From IMG/VR virus record IMGVR_UViG_3300028829_007380, positions 1 through 21,282 of that record: a DNA stretch of 21,282 bases; one strand, 5' to 3'. Shown in pieces: positions 8,672-17,400 of this stretch. Source of the DNA: a virus. The notes beneath the pieces were generated by a model. That model searched no databases, had not been told where the DNA came from, and saw only the letters and a list, made by a program, of their open reading frames with translations. A program made the position numbers and the translations under genes. Position 1 is the first letter of the stretch; every line of letters begins with the position of its first letter.

Positions 8672-11470
8672 ATGACTACTGAATATAATAATGAAGTTTA
8701 TATGAATCCTGTTCCGACAGGTTTTGGGAGTTATACTGGTGTTTCTATATTTAATAGATCCGCTAAGTCTGTGACTTATGTTGCTGAAATGTCTGAAACA
8801 GTTTTATATAAAGCTGGTGATGTTTTATTGCCGGAAGCAGAAGCTGCAAATCAAAATCTTTATAATACTCTTTTTGTGTCTAGTGATTTAACTGATGTTA
8901 ATACCTTGTTAAATGAAACGGTTCTAACTTTAGGTGCTGGTGAATCTGGTAATATTTATATAGCTCACAAACCTTTTAATACTTTTTCGAGTTCTGCTGT
9001 GGCGAGTACTGGTATAGAAACTGCCACTTTAAATATTGTTTCAGAATCTTCCGCAGGAGATGCTGATGCATTGATTAACATAGAAATAACTGGCCAAAGA
9101 ATTCTAGATCCTCTTTCCCCAGATAAACCCGGAAGATTTTTTGCCATAGAATCTTATGACAGAACTAATAAATATGCATTAAATTTTAATTGGAAACTTC
9201 TAAGTGGGCAATCTTTCGTTACTGGTTTTAAACTAGACTTATGTAGCGATTCTAGTTTTAGTACTCCTGTTAAAGATTCGCCTTATGAAATTCCTATCGC
9301 GAAAAATTTAGAATTTTCTGAGCCAGATTATTTGAGTTATTATAATTATGGTACTATAGATTTTTCATACAAAGTGAATGAATTACCAACCGATGGTGAC
9401 TTGTATTCTAGAATTTTTGCTGTAAACGGTTTGGATGCAAACAGCGATGCTACTTTTTGTACAGGTTTCAAATCTAATATTTTACCATTTATAGATGATG
9501 TAACTTACAGCGGTCTTCATCCTACTCCGGGGGATAATTTAGGTTTTGTTACAGATTTCTTGTTAATTGATTATGTTGTTGACAATAATGAAGTGGATTT
9601 AACAACGGTTCTGTACGAAAACAATGGTGATTCTTATGATTTTACACATTATACGGGTGTCGTTATAAATTTTATATCTTCTGATGCTAACGGAATCTTT
9701 TCCTCTAAAAAAGACGTAGCAGCTATAAGATTAAAAAAACCAGAAAATGGATCTTTTTCTTATAGTGTTAATAGTAGCAACAAGTTTAATTTAGTTTTAA
9801 ACTTTGGTGATGTTTTTGTTGCTGGGTATAATGGTATAGGGGCTAATGAACGATCTGCTGGTGAAAATGGTAGTGCAATTTTTGATTTTGACAATTTAAA
9901 TTATGGTAATAAGGTTTTTGATTATTATATAAATAAAGATAAAGATAGTGTTTTTTATGCAGGTTTGGGGGGAGAGCAATCTTTCAAAATTGACAACAAC
10001 TCAGCTACAAATGTAGAAGAAGGAAGTAAATTAGACCATAGCAATTTATCTGATCTTGATTCAGTTAATAGAACGGAACTAGCTCCGGGACAAAATATCG
10101 TTAAGCAAGCAGGCTCAGATGGTAAGTTGATTAAAGAATCTCCTTCGTCGTTTCCTAATTTGTATTTAGGATTTTCACAAAAAGACGCGAGCAGTTCTAT
10201 TCCTGATTCTAAGCTTTTGTTTAGATTCAAAACAGACGGTATAGCAGATAATGCTGGTACCAAGGTAACTAATTGGTATTCTACTAATGATGACTTAAAT
10301 TTTAAAAACGCTGACGGTGACGATACTTCATTAACCGTAGAAGAAGCTTACGGTAGAAAGTTTTATGAATTAACTGGTGGCAGCAACCAAATTAAAGCTA
10401 TTAAAGCTACTAAGACGCATGGTGGCTCGGAGCCTTCCTTTGGGGGCGGTAACAACCGAAAAGATATTAGGCCAAATTATACAATACTAGTTTTTGCTTT
10501 AGCTAGAAAAGATTTAGAAAATGATAGCTATAGTGATACAGTAGATAAAATGCTCTCTAAATGCGGGGCGATTCATAAGTTTGTTGGTAAAACTAGATGG
10601 GGGTTCGATACAGAAGAAAATTCTTTAAAATTTTGGGGTGAGAGAACTCCTCCTTTTGATCCTAATAAACCAGTATATAATTTTCATAGAGAAGAGGGTG
10701 TTACTAAAAGCTCTTTTGCAGGATCTTGTCTAAATGCTGCTTTTTTTGTGAAGCAAGGTGATTTTTTGCAAAAAGGGATTAACGGGGCTGACGATGCAAG
10801 AGTAGTTGAAAGGCAATATTATTACTTATCTAACCAGCAAACTCAAGACCCAGACAAATGGAAGACTACTAAGGTTAAGACTGGTAGGGAAGTGGCTGAC
10901 TATCAAACTTATAAAAATTTGAATTTAGCTAAAACGCCAGATTTTGAGTCAGCTAATAATTCTAAGTTTCTTTTGAGTGATGGCACTGCTCTTGGAGCTT
11001 TTGAGTTGTTTTTCGTTAAAATGCATTATACTTTGGATAGTTCTGATATAGATCTTGAAAATTTTAGGAAAGGTGGTGATTTTGTAGCTGCTACAAATGA
11101 AACTTTTATAAACGGTAAAAAAGTTTTTAATCAAACGATTCAACATCATCGAGGGATTGAGGTTACCAATTTTGCTCAAAAGATGTTGATACAGCTTAAT
11201 AATAATGATAGCGATGCTGATGATGATACGCGAACTAGACTTTATCTTTTTGATTATCTTTATGGGGCAGCTGAAACCGTTGATGAGAGGGATAGTGGCT
11301 CTGAATCTATTATGCAATATTTATCAAGTTATTATGCTCCCTTAATTGTTAAATCTTCGAGCGCAAAATTAGTAGCAAGAAATAGTGGTAGTAGTGGTCC
11401 AGCTGGCAACGATCAGCTCGCTTTTGATTTGCCTTTAAGCCATAATTATTTAGATTTATATTCAAGTTAA
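8672..11470 (+). CDS. Tail tip protein with Ig-like, FN3-like and LamG-like regions
   Basis: 932 residues, two bases after the gpM-like gene. Residues 1-143 resemble ASH/HYDIN-type Ig-like domains (LTLGAGESGNIYI, then TLNIVSESSAGDADALINIEITG). About 150-275 look like an FN3-like sandwich beginning after PDKPGRF. About 290-445 hold a Gly/Asn-rich beta region containing GANERSAGENG. The second half (about 495-840) has LamG/concanavalin-like hallmarks: FYELTGG early, RPNYTILVFALARKD in the middle and FELFFVKMHYTLDSSDI at the end. There is no catalytic motif I can name. A short GSSGPAG linker lies near the C terminus. Its position between gpM- and gpL-like genes has no counterpart in lambda; it is most likely a tip- or fibre-associated adhesin that binds host glycans. 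Domain calls are by eye and moderate. Confidence 0.58.
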   Translation: MTTEYNNEVYMNPVPTGFGSYTGVSIFNRSAKSVTYVAEMSETVLYKAGDVLLPEAEAANQNLYNTLFVSSDLTDVNTLLNETVLTLGAGESGNIYIAHKPFNTFSSSAVASTGIETATLNIVSESSAGDADALINIEITGQRILDPLSPDKPGRFFAIESYDRTNKYALNFNWKLLSGQSFVTGFKLDLCSDSSFSTPVKDSPYEIPIAKNLEFSEPDYLSYYNYGTIDFSYKVNELPTDGDLYSRIFAVNGLDANSDATFCTGFKSNILPFIDDVTYSGLHPTPGDNLGFVTDFLLIDYVVDNNEVDLTTVLYENNGDSYDFTHYTGVVINFISSDANGIFSSKKDVAAIRLKKPENGSFSYSVNSSNKFNLVLNFGDVFVAGYNGIGANERSAGENGSAIFDFDNLNYGNKVFDYYINKDKDSVFYAGLGGEQSFKIDNNSATNVEEGSKLDHSNLSDLDSVNRTELAPGQNIVKQAGSDGKLIKESPSSFPNLYLGFSQKDASSSIPDSKLLFRFKTDGIADNAGTKVTNWYSTNDDLNFKNADGDDTSLTVEEAYGRKFYELTGGSNQIKAIKATKTHGGSEPSFGGGNNRKDIRPNYTILVFALARKDLENDSYSDTVDKMLSKCGAIHKFVGKTRWGFDTEENSLKFWGERTPPFDPNKPVYNFHREEGVTKSSFAGSCLNAAFFVKQGDFLQKGINGADDARVVERQYYYLSNQQTQDPDKWKTTKVKTGREVADYQTYKNLNLAKTPDFESANNSKFLLSDGTALGAFELFFVKMHYTLDSSDIDLENFRKGGDFVAATNETFINGKKVFNQTIQHHRGIEVTNFAQKMLIQLNNNDSDADDDTRTRLYLFDYLYGAAETVDERDSGSESIMQYLSSYYAPLIVKSSSAKLVARNSGSSGPAGNDQLAFDLPLSHNYLDLYSS

Positions 11471-11471
11471 A

Positions 11472-11687
11472 ATGTCAAATTTATTTTTATTAACAAACAG
11501 TGAAGTTATCGACTTATTTGAAATAAAGTTGAATGATTTTGAGGGTTATTTTTATTTTCATGGGTCGAAAAACTTCAAGGTAGAACGTATTTATATATAC
11601 CTTGTGAAATGTCAAACCTTCAATATGGTTCAGATGGTAAACAAAACAGACCAGTTATTAAGATCTCTAACGTTAATAATTTTATAA
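11472..11687 (+). CDS. N-terminal fragment of gpL-like minor tail protein (frame broken)
   Basis: A 71-codon frame that starts one base after the preceding stop, in the same TAAAATG context as other real genes here. Its first 34 or so residues (SEVIDLFEIKLNDFEGYFYF, then HGSKN) match the expected N terminus of gpL-type proteins, where an LFE-I-L strand and a short Phe/Tyr turn precede the strand GRTYLYIPCE. That next strand is found in the -1 frame (from base 11573), not in this one; here the sequence degenerates into an unrelated tail up to 11687. So this is best read as the front of the gene that continues to 13489. A -1 shift at the A5 run 11568-11572, or one missing A, joins them into about 672 residues. 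A standalone 71-residue protein is unlikely to be functional. Confidence 0.6.
   Translation: MSNLFLLTNSEVIDLFEIKLNDFEGYFYFHGSKNFKVERIYIYLVKCQTFNMVQMVNKTDQLLRSLTLIIL
11565..11576 (+). other. -1 frame break / possible slippery site in the gpL-like gene
   Basis: The sequence TCG AAA AAC TTC in the upstream frame contains a run of five A (11568-11572). Reading on in this frame loses the gpL pattern, while moving to the -1 frame after AAC gives LQGRTYLYIPCEM, which is the expected continuation. The heptamer G AAA AAC only partly fits the X XXY YYZ slippery pattern, so a single-base deletion in the A run (biological or a sequencing/assembly error) is at least as likely as programmed frameshifting. 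No strong stem-loop just downstream was obvious by eye. Confidence 0.55.
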
Positions 11688-13489
11688 GCAATTTAATAAA
11701 AGATAGAGGCAGTTTATTAGGAAAAGAATTTAATAGAAAAAAAATGTTAGCTAAGGATTTGGACGCTGTTAATTTTGATGGCGCGTCCAAAAACCCTTTA
11801 GGTACTTCTAGTTTTAAAGATTTTATTTCAAATGATAAATTTGTAGTAAATAGAAAGAATTCAGAAAATAAAGAAAGAGTAGAGTTTGAGCTGTCTAACA
11901 TATTAGATATAGATGGGTTAGCTTGTCCTTCGAGGAAAGTGTATAACAATACTTGTCAGTGGCAGTATAGAGGTCATGGATGTAATTACGGTAAGCTTTT
12001 AAATTATGATGGTCCTGATGTTCAAGTAACTGAAGCTACAGGAAATACTTTAAAAGCGGTTTTGGATTATTATTCTAACGATTCAATTAAAAATTATCTA
12101 GGGGTTTGGTTAGATTCTAATGGTTTAACTGCTTCATCAGATTTAACAAAATACCGTCGAGCTGACAGCGTAGATATTTTTTCTGGGCCCCTTCCGGGTT
12201 GGAATGCCAGATATTCTGATTTATTTTTCAACACTGCACTTGATAATTCTTGGGTAAATAAAGCGGGCACTTTAAATGATACTCCTGCTAATAATGTGAC
12301 AACTACTCAGAATATGACTTGGAATACTGGTTTGGGGCCAATTATTTTTACAAATTCAGGAAGATTAAAAAATAATTCTGGTGTATGTCCTGTCCGTCCT
12401 AATCTTGGAAAATTTGCTACAAAGCCAAATAGTTCATTTTTAAAACTTAATTTACCTACTAATTACAACACCAAAGATTTAACTATTTTTTATGTATTTG
12501 AGCCAACTACCATTTTTGTGCCTACTAGGGGTTATTTAGGTAGAGCTTTAGAAACAGAAGATCTGCAAACGTATATCGGTGTCCACGGAAGCGGGAGTGA
12601 TTTTAAGCGTAATACAAGTGCTCGTTTAGACTCTTTTCAGATTAAAAATTCTAATATAGGGAATGCAAAAATAAGTAATGTAAGATTTTCGAATCACTCA
12701 GCCGACAGACCTTCTTCATCTGCTGCAAACATTCCTGTAATTTATTCTTGTTCTATTCCAAAAGGTGATGGTGGGGAAATTAATTTTTATAAAAACGGTT
12801 CTCTTCTTAATTCTTCAACAGCAAATTATGGTTCAGGTAATAGTCATGAAATAGATAATTTAGGGTTTAATAAAAGCGTAAAGACTTCTAGTCATATCGT
12901 TATCTACGAAGTTATAATATTCGAAAAACAATTAACTCACAAACAAATAGAAAGCATTAACACTTATTTAGGTAACAAATATGGAATTTCTACTGCTGAT
13001 TCAGAAATTGTGGACTCTGGATGGAAAAAGAGTTCTGCTTTTTTTGATGGAAGCGGTGAAGATGGTAATTTAGGTGTTCCTATGGCTGATGAAAATGATA
13101 AAATGTTTTTAAAAAGTTATGCTGAAAAATTGAAATATTATAATTCTTATAGTTTCAAAGACTTAATTTATAAAGGGGATTATAATAGTAAAACGGTTTA
13201 TCAAAAAGGAGATTTTGTTAAAATCGATGCTAATATAGATTTTGATTTCACTAAAGATTCATTAACTCAAAATTCAGAATTACCACATAGATTTTTTGTA
13301 TGTATATCGCAGCAAGGCTCTAAAGGAATAAATCCTTTGGATAATAGTATTATATGGAAAGAAGATAAATGTTCTAAGAGTTTATCTGGTTGCTCTTTAA
13401 GGTTTGGGTCTGATGAAAACATTGGCAAAAAAATTCCTTTTGGAGCGTTTCCGGGTACAGTAGATTACGATTATGAATTACCTAGCTAA
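11609..13489 (+). CDS. gpL-like Fe-S minor tail protein with large LamG + CBM-like insertion
   Basis: 626 residues from ATG 11609, but the frame is open upstream to about 11543 and encodes expected gpL sequence (GRTYLYIPCE), so the real N terminus probably comes from the fragment at 11472. Residues 1-125 are classic gpL: a SNV strand, NFDGASKNPLG, VEFELSNILDIDGL and then CQWQYRGHGC. The four family cysteines that hold an iron-sulfur cluster in lambda gpL appear with native pair spacing: C116/C125 (CX8C) and C588/C595 (CX6C, CSKSLSGC, followed by LRFG). Between the pairs lie 462 residues instead of about 22. The insert contains a LamG-like domain (about 255-460, ending IESINTYLGNKYGI) and a CBM5/12-like unit (about 519-584, TVYQKGDFV ... 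W583). It overlaps the next gene by 17 bases. Family confident; insert domains moderate. Confidence 0.83.
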   Translation: MSNLQYGSDGKQNRPVIKISNVNNFISNLIKDRGSLLGKEFNRKKMLAKDLDAVNFDGASKNPLGTSSFKDFISNDKFVVNRKNSENKERVEFELSNILDIDGLACPSRKVYNNTCQWQYRGHGCNYGKLLNYDGPDVQVTEATGNTLKAVLDYYSNDSIKNYLGVWLDSNGLTASSDLTKYRRADSVDIFSGPLPGWNARYSDLFFNTALDNSWVNKAGTLNDTPANNVTTTQNMTWNTGLGPIIFTNSGRLKNNSGVCPVRPNLGKFATKPNSSFLKLNLPTNYNTKDLTIFYVFEPTTIFVPTRGYLGRALETEDLQTYIGVHGSGSDFKRNTSARLDSFQIKNSNIGNAKISNVRFSNHSADRPSSSAANIPVIYSCSIPKGDGGEINFYKNGSLLNSSTANYGSGNSHEIDNLGFNKSVKTSSHIVIYEVIIFEKQLTHKQIESINTYLGNKYGISTADSEIVDSGWKKSSAFFDGSGEDGNLGVPMADENDKMFLKSYAEKLKYYNSYSFKDLIYKGDYNSKTVYQKGDFVKIDANIDFDFTKDSLTQNSELPHRFFVCISQQGSKGINPLDNSIIWKEDKCSKSLSGCSLRFGSDENIGKKIPFGAFPGTVDYDYELPS

Positions 13490-13802
13490 ATTAAAGCATA
13501 ATAAATTTTTGTTTAACGATTTAAAAAGCAAATCTTTAGAATCTGAAAAAGAAATTTGTGGTTTTGTGCTTGACGGGAAGTTTGTTCAAAAAAAAAATAT
13601 GCATCCAGATCCTGTTAATCACTTCTTAATCTCTCCGAAAGAATGTATTTGGGGAGGAGATGTGGTTGTTTTTCATAGTCATCCTAATCATGTTGAAGAA
13701 AAAGGTTTTTCAGAATGGGATTTAGAAAATCAAAAATTTTTTTATATGGATATGCTTTTATATAGTGTAAATGAAGATGAATTTTACTTTAAGGAAAAAT
13801 AA
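13473..13802 (+). CDS. gpK-like JAMM/MPN-domain tail assembly peptidase
   Basis: 109 residues, the start overlapping the gpL-like gene by 17 bases, which suggests translational coupling. The JAMM zinc-protease signature is complete: Glu27 in EICGFVL, then H68-S-H70-P and S80-x-x-D83 (HSHP ... SEWD), with two residues more than usual between the second His and the Ser. Lambda gpK has this Mov34/MPN half followed by an NlpC/P60 endopeptidase half; here the protein stops after the JAMM domain and no NlpC/P60 Cys-His motif follows in this or the next gene. Gene order L-K-I-J is exactly as in lambda. It probably acts in tail tip maturation or assembly. The lost NlpC/P60 part, thought to help cut the cell wall, may be encoded elsewhere or be dispensable. 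Confidence 0.85.
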   Translation: MNYLAKLKHNKFLFNDLKSKSLESEKEICGFVLDGKFVQKKNMHPDPVNHFLISPKECIWGGDVVVFHSHPNHVEEKGFSEWDLENQKFFYMDMLLYSVNEDEFYFKEK

Positions 13803-14347
13803 TGGTTAATGTTACTTTAAAAGGTATTTTAGGAAAAAAACTTGGTCCCGATTGGAGCTTGAGCGTTTCTTCTGTTTTTGAGATATTTGAAGCTGTAGAG
13901 GCTAATTCTTCTGCAGTATCTAAAAATTTTTCTGATCTACAGAAATTTGTGACTCATTTTATGGTTTTTGTTGATGGAAAAGCTGTTCCTTATTATTTAA
14001 TGAACAGTAAAATTCTAAAACAAAATAGTAAGGTAGAAATAGTTCCTCTTGTTCAAGGTTCTGCTGCTATTATACCATTTGTTATAGCTATGGTTTTTTC
14101 AATAATATCTATGATAGTGGTAAAACAAATGAGCCCTAAATCGCCAAGAGATGTTAAAACTAATTCAACGATTTTAGGGCAACTTCGAAATGTTTCATCC
14201 AGAAATATTGTAGTACCTATTGGTTACGGTAGGTTAAGATTAGGTAGCTCATTGATTTCTAATTATATAAATGTGCAATCTAATGCTGCAGAAGCTTCAG
14301 GGCCTACAGATCCCATGGATATTACCAGATCATTTGGCTTTTTTTAG
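13802..14347 (+). CDS. gpI-like tail assembly protein
   Basis: 181 residues, the start sharing one base with the previous stop (TAATG). An AAGGA-like stretch at 13791-13795 is the only weak Shine-Dalgarno-like site in the window. The layout is that of lambda gpI: an N-terminal ubiquitin-like (beta-grasp) region of about 80 residues (VTLKGILGKKLGPDWSL near the start, VEIVPLVQG at its end), a hydrophobic helix at about 86-108 (AAIIPFVIAMVFSIISMIVV), and a C-terminal segment with the family motif VPIGYGRLRLGS (about 139-150). gpI is needed to build the tail tip with gpJ, gpL and gpK. It ends in SFGFF just before TAG 14345-14347. Clear assignment from motif plus synteny. Confidence 0.85.
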   Translation: MVNVTLKGILGKKLGPDWSLSVSSVFEIFEAVEANSSAVSKNFSDLQKFVTHFMVFVDGKAVPYYLMNSKILKQNSKVEIVPLVQGSAAIIPFVIAMVFSIISMIVVKQMSPKSPRDVKTNSTILGQLRNVSSRNIVVPIGYGRLRLGSSLISNYINVQSNAAEASGPTDPMDITRSFGFF

Positions 14348-14393
14348 GCAATCGATATCAGGAAGCATATAACACTTATAAAAACAATTCTTA

Positions 14394-14412
14394 AATTTAT
14401 TTACTATAAATT
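14394..14412 (+). promoter_or_regulatory. AT-only inverted repeat in the longest intergenic gap
   Basis: The 73-base gap 14348-14420 between the gpI- and gpJ-like genes is the longest in the window. It holds a perfect 7-base inverted repeat (AATTTAT, loop TTACT, ATAAATT) ending 8 bases before ATG 14421. It could be an operator, a weak hairpin affecting gpJ translation, or chance in very AT-rich sequence. The gap has no Shine-Dalgarno, no GC-rich terminator stem and no clear Bacteroidota TTTG/TAnnTTTG promoter. Confidence 0.2.
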
Positions 14413-14420
14413 ATTAAATC

Positions 14421-17400
14421 ATGAATGTTCCAGCAATTACATACAGTTCTCCCGATGACACAAAATTAGAAAGCGATGAGTTTTTATCTTGCGTAGATTT
14501 AATTTGTGAGGGGCCGATAGCTGGCCTTGTTGATTCTAATGGTAACATTTTAAAATATTTACCTGATGTTCAATATCCAAATATTATTTTAGGCAAAGGG
14601 GTCTATTTTAATAATGTTCCCCTTGTAGATTCCAAACTGAATAAACTTAATTTTGTTACTCAAGGTTTTAATATTTTTAATGGAACACAAAGCAATCATG
14701 CTTTCTACGATAAGCCTTCTACGATATTTAACTATAGACAGAACTTGTTACTAAACGAAAAAAATTATCGTAAGGATGTTACTGGCAACGATCCTGTAAA
14801 TATTCCTGTATATTTTTCGAGACCTTTTAGTTTTCTTCGTTCTGAAGGTAGAATTCAAAACAAAAGACTTTATGAATACGGTGCTGGTCCGTTGGAAGAC
14901 TCAAGCAGTCAACTAGACGTTACCACAGGTAATACCGCAGGAGCGTGGGATAATCTCGCAAAGAACATAGAAGCAGGCAAGGATACTTGCACTCCTTTTA
15001 TTCATGAGTTAAAAAATAAATTCGCAAACAAGGTGACAATTAATCTTTCAGTTGATCAGCTATATAATATTAGCACTAATGGCAGTACCGTAGTTTCTGA
15101 GATTGATTTTGTAATAGAGTTTTTCGAGGACAGTACAAGTGATGCATTTTACTTTTATGTGCCTATAAAAGGCATATCTAAAAGCTCTTATGTTTTTAGT
15201 GTTATTTTGGATTTAGATATAAATCCTTTTTTAGATAAAAAATATTACATAAGAGTTTATTCATTGACTCAAAAAATATCTTTTGATAATGCTAAAACAG
15301 TCGCTTCTATCGGTGTAGCGTCTATAGTTGAAACAGTAGATAATAAGGGAAATTTTACTTACCCGTATTCGGTTGTTGTTGGGTCATCAATTTCTTCGTC
15401 TCATTTTAAAAATCAACCTGACAGAACTTTTGATTTAAAATTATTAAAAATCAAAGTTCCTGATAATTATGATCCTGAATCTAAGTCTTATTCTGGAAAT
15501 TGGAGCGGGGTTTTTAATAAATTTTTAAGGTGGACAGATAATCCGGCTTGGATATTTTATGATATTTGCACTAATGGGAGATACGGAGTAGGGAATGGTA
15601 AGGTTTTGCTAGAAGATCTAAATAAATGGGAGTTATATAAAATAGCTAAATATTGTGACGAATTAGTAGTTTCTACGTCTCCAAGAGGCGCAAGTGAAGA
15701 TTCTTTTACTTACGATCCTGCCGATAAAACACATATTTATTTACAAAAGTCATCTGAAGACGGTCCTGTAAACATTTTGAAGGATTTAGTAGAAAAGTAT
15801 CGTCCGATTTATGGTTATCAGGGTTTCAATGGTGCTGCTGAACCTCATAATTCGCTTATTTTTATTTTTGATATTAATGGTCAAGTTTCGAATAATTATA
15901 AAAAATTTGTCATGAGTATAACAGAAGGAACCTTTGATGATGATGGCGTGTTTAGTGAAACTGATGTAGGGGCAGGTTCATGTTTTAGATTTCATTTAAT
16001 CCCTTGTTTTGGGCCTACATCAGCTTTTGAAAAAGAGCAAACAGGTAGCATGTTGAAGATGTTTAAAGAAAGAATTAGAGCAGCTAGCGAATATAACAAT
16101 AAATCTTCTGGTTATTTAAAAGCTATGCTGGAGAATTCAAAAATAAATACAGAAAACGGGGCCATGGATTCTATTTTGACCTTTATTTCTGAAAAATGGA
16201 ATGAGGCTGGTTATGAGCAATTAAAAACTGATTATATCGAAGCTCCTATTTTTTCTGGTGAGCAATCTTCTTTAACCTTACAAGGAAAATGTTTACCTAG
16301 AGTGCCTCGCTATAGAGACCCTTTAGAGCCTAGATTTACAGCGAATGTTTTTATTAATAATGAAACAGAGTGCTTAAAGTTGTTGAATGATTTAGCTTCA
16401 ATTTTTAGAGGTTTAACTTATTATAGAAATAATTTAATTACAGCTACAATAGATGTTGCGAAACCTATTTCTTATATTTTTAATAATACTAGTGTAAAAG
16501 ATGGGCTTTTTGATTATTCTACAGGAAGTTTAGATGGAAACTATAGTGTCGCAAAAGTTTTGTATAAAGATCGGTATGGTAATTTTAAAGATGAAATTGA
16601 AATTGTAGAAGATAGTGATTTAATCAGAGAATATGGTATTGTTTCAAAAGAGATACTTGGTTTTGGTGTGACTTCTAGGGATCAAGCTAGAAGGATGGGT
16701 TTATGGCTTTTAGCTACAAATAGATTCGAAAATGAGACTGTTTCTTTTTCGACTGATATGCAGGGAATACTATTGAAGCCCGGAGATGTTATTCAAATAG
16801 AAGATTCTTTTAAAAGTGATTTTGTTTTGCATGGTAGAGTTGTGGATGTAAATAGGTCAGAAAAATACATTGTTGTTGATAGACAAATTAGTGTTGAGTT
16901 TGCGGGGAGTAAAATAAAATTTTTGTATGACAGAGATTATAAATCTTTTGAAGATATTTCTAGTTCAGATCAATTTTTTGATCAAGAAAAAAATGATGTT
17001 ATTGAGCTTTTTATAGACTATGTAGATAATAGTACTAATAGAATTTACTTTTCTGAGCCTTTGAATGAGGATGGAAGTTTAAATGAGGAAGCTTTTTCTG
17101 TGTTTTATAAAATTGCTGTATCTTCTCCGTTTATTATCGATATTGATTCAAGTGTCGAAGGTGAGCTCGAACCTTCTGTTGATAATATAAACTTATACAA
17201 AATAGTAAGCATAAGTGAGCAAGACGTAAACGAATATTCTATTTTTGCTATAAAATACGATAAGAATAAATATTCAAGCTTAGATGATAATGTTATGGAT
17301 AAACAAAAAAATATTTTCAAGAAAACTATTTCTTATTCTTCTTCAGAGAATATAGTTGAAATTGATTTGTCTGATATGGACCCATCTTATTATGATTTGA

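Noticed and set aside
8965-10263. Two antisense open frames (8965-9147 and 9955-10263)
   Set aside because: Both are fully embedded opposite the same well-supported tail gene, with no domain or promoter evidence.
10949-11317. Antisense open frame of 122 codons
   Set aside because: Lies wholly opposite the 932-residue tail protein, is rich in Ile, Lys and Ser as expected from antisense of AT-rich coding DNA, and has no recognisable motif or start context.
11620-11949. Antisense open frame opposite the gpL-like gene
   Set aside because: The + strand encodes conserved gpL motifs here; the antisense product resembles nothing.
14345-14420. Rho-independent terminator or promoter after the gpI-like gene
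   Set aside because: The T-run near 14337-14345 is inside the coding end and no GC-rich stem precedes it; no clear promoter elements. Only an AT-only inverted repeat is kept, at low confidence.
17105-17320. Antisense open frame opposite the gpJ-like gene
   Set aside because: The + strand encodes the conserved gpJ strand KIVSISEQDV here; the antisense product has no independent support.
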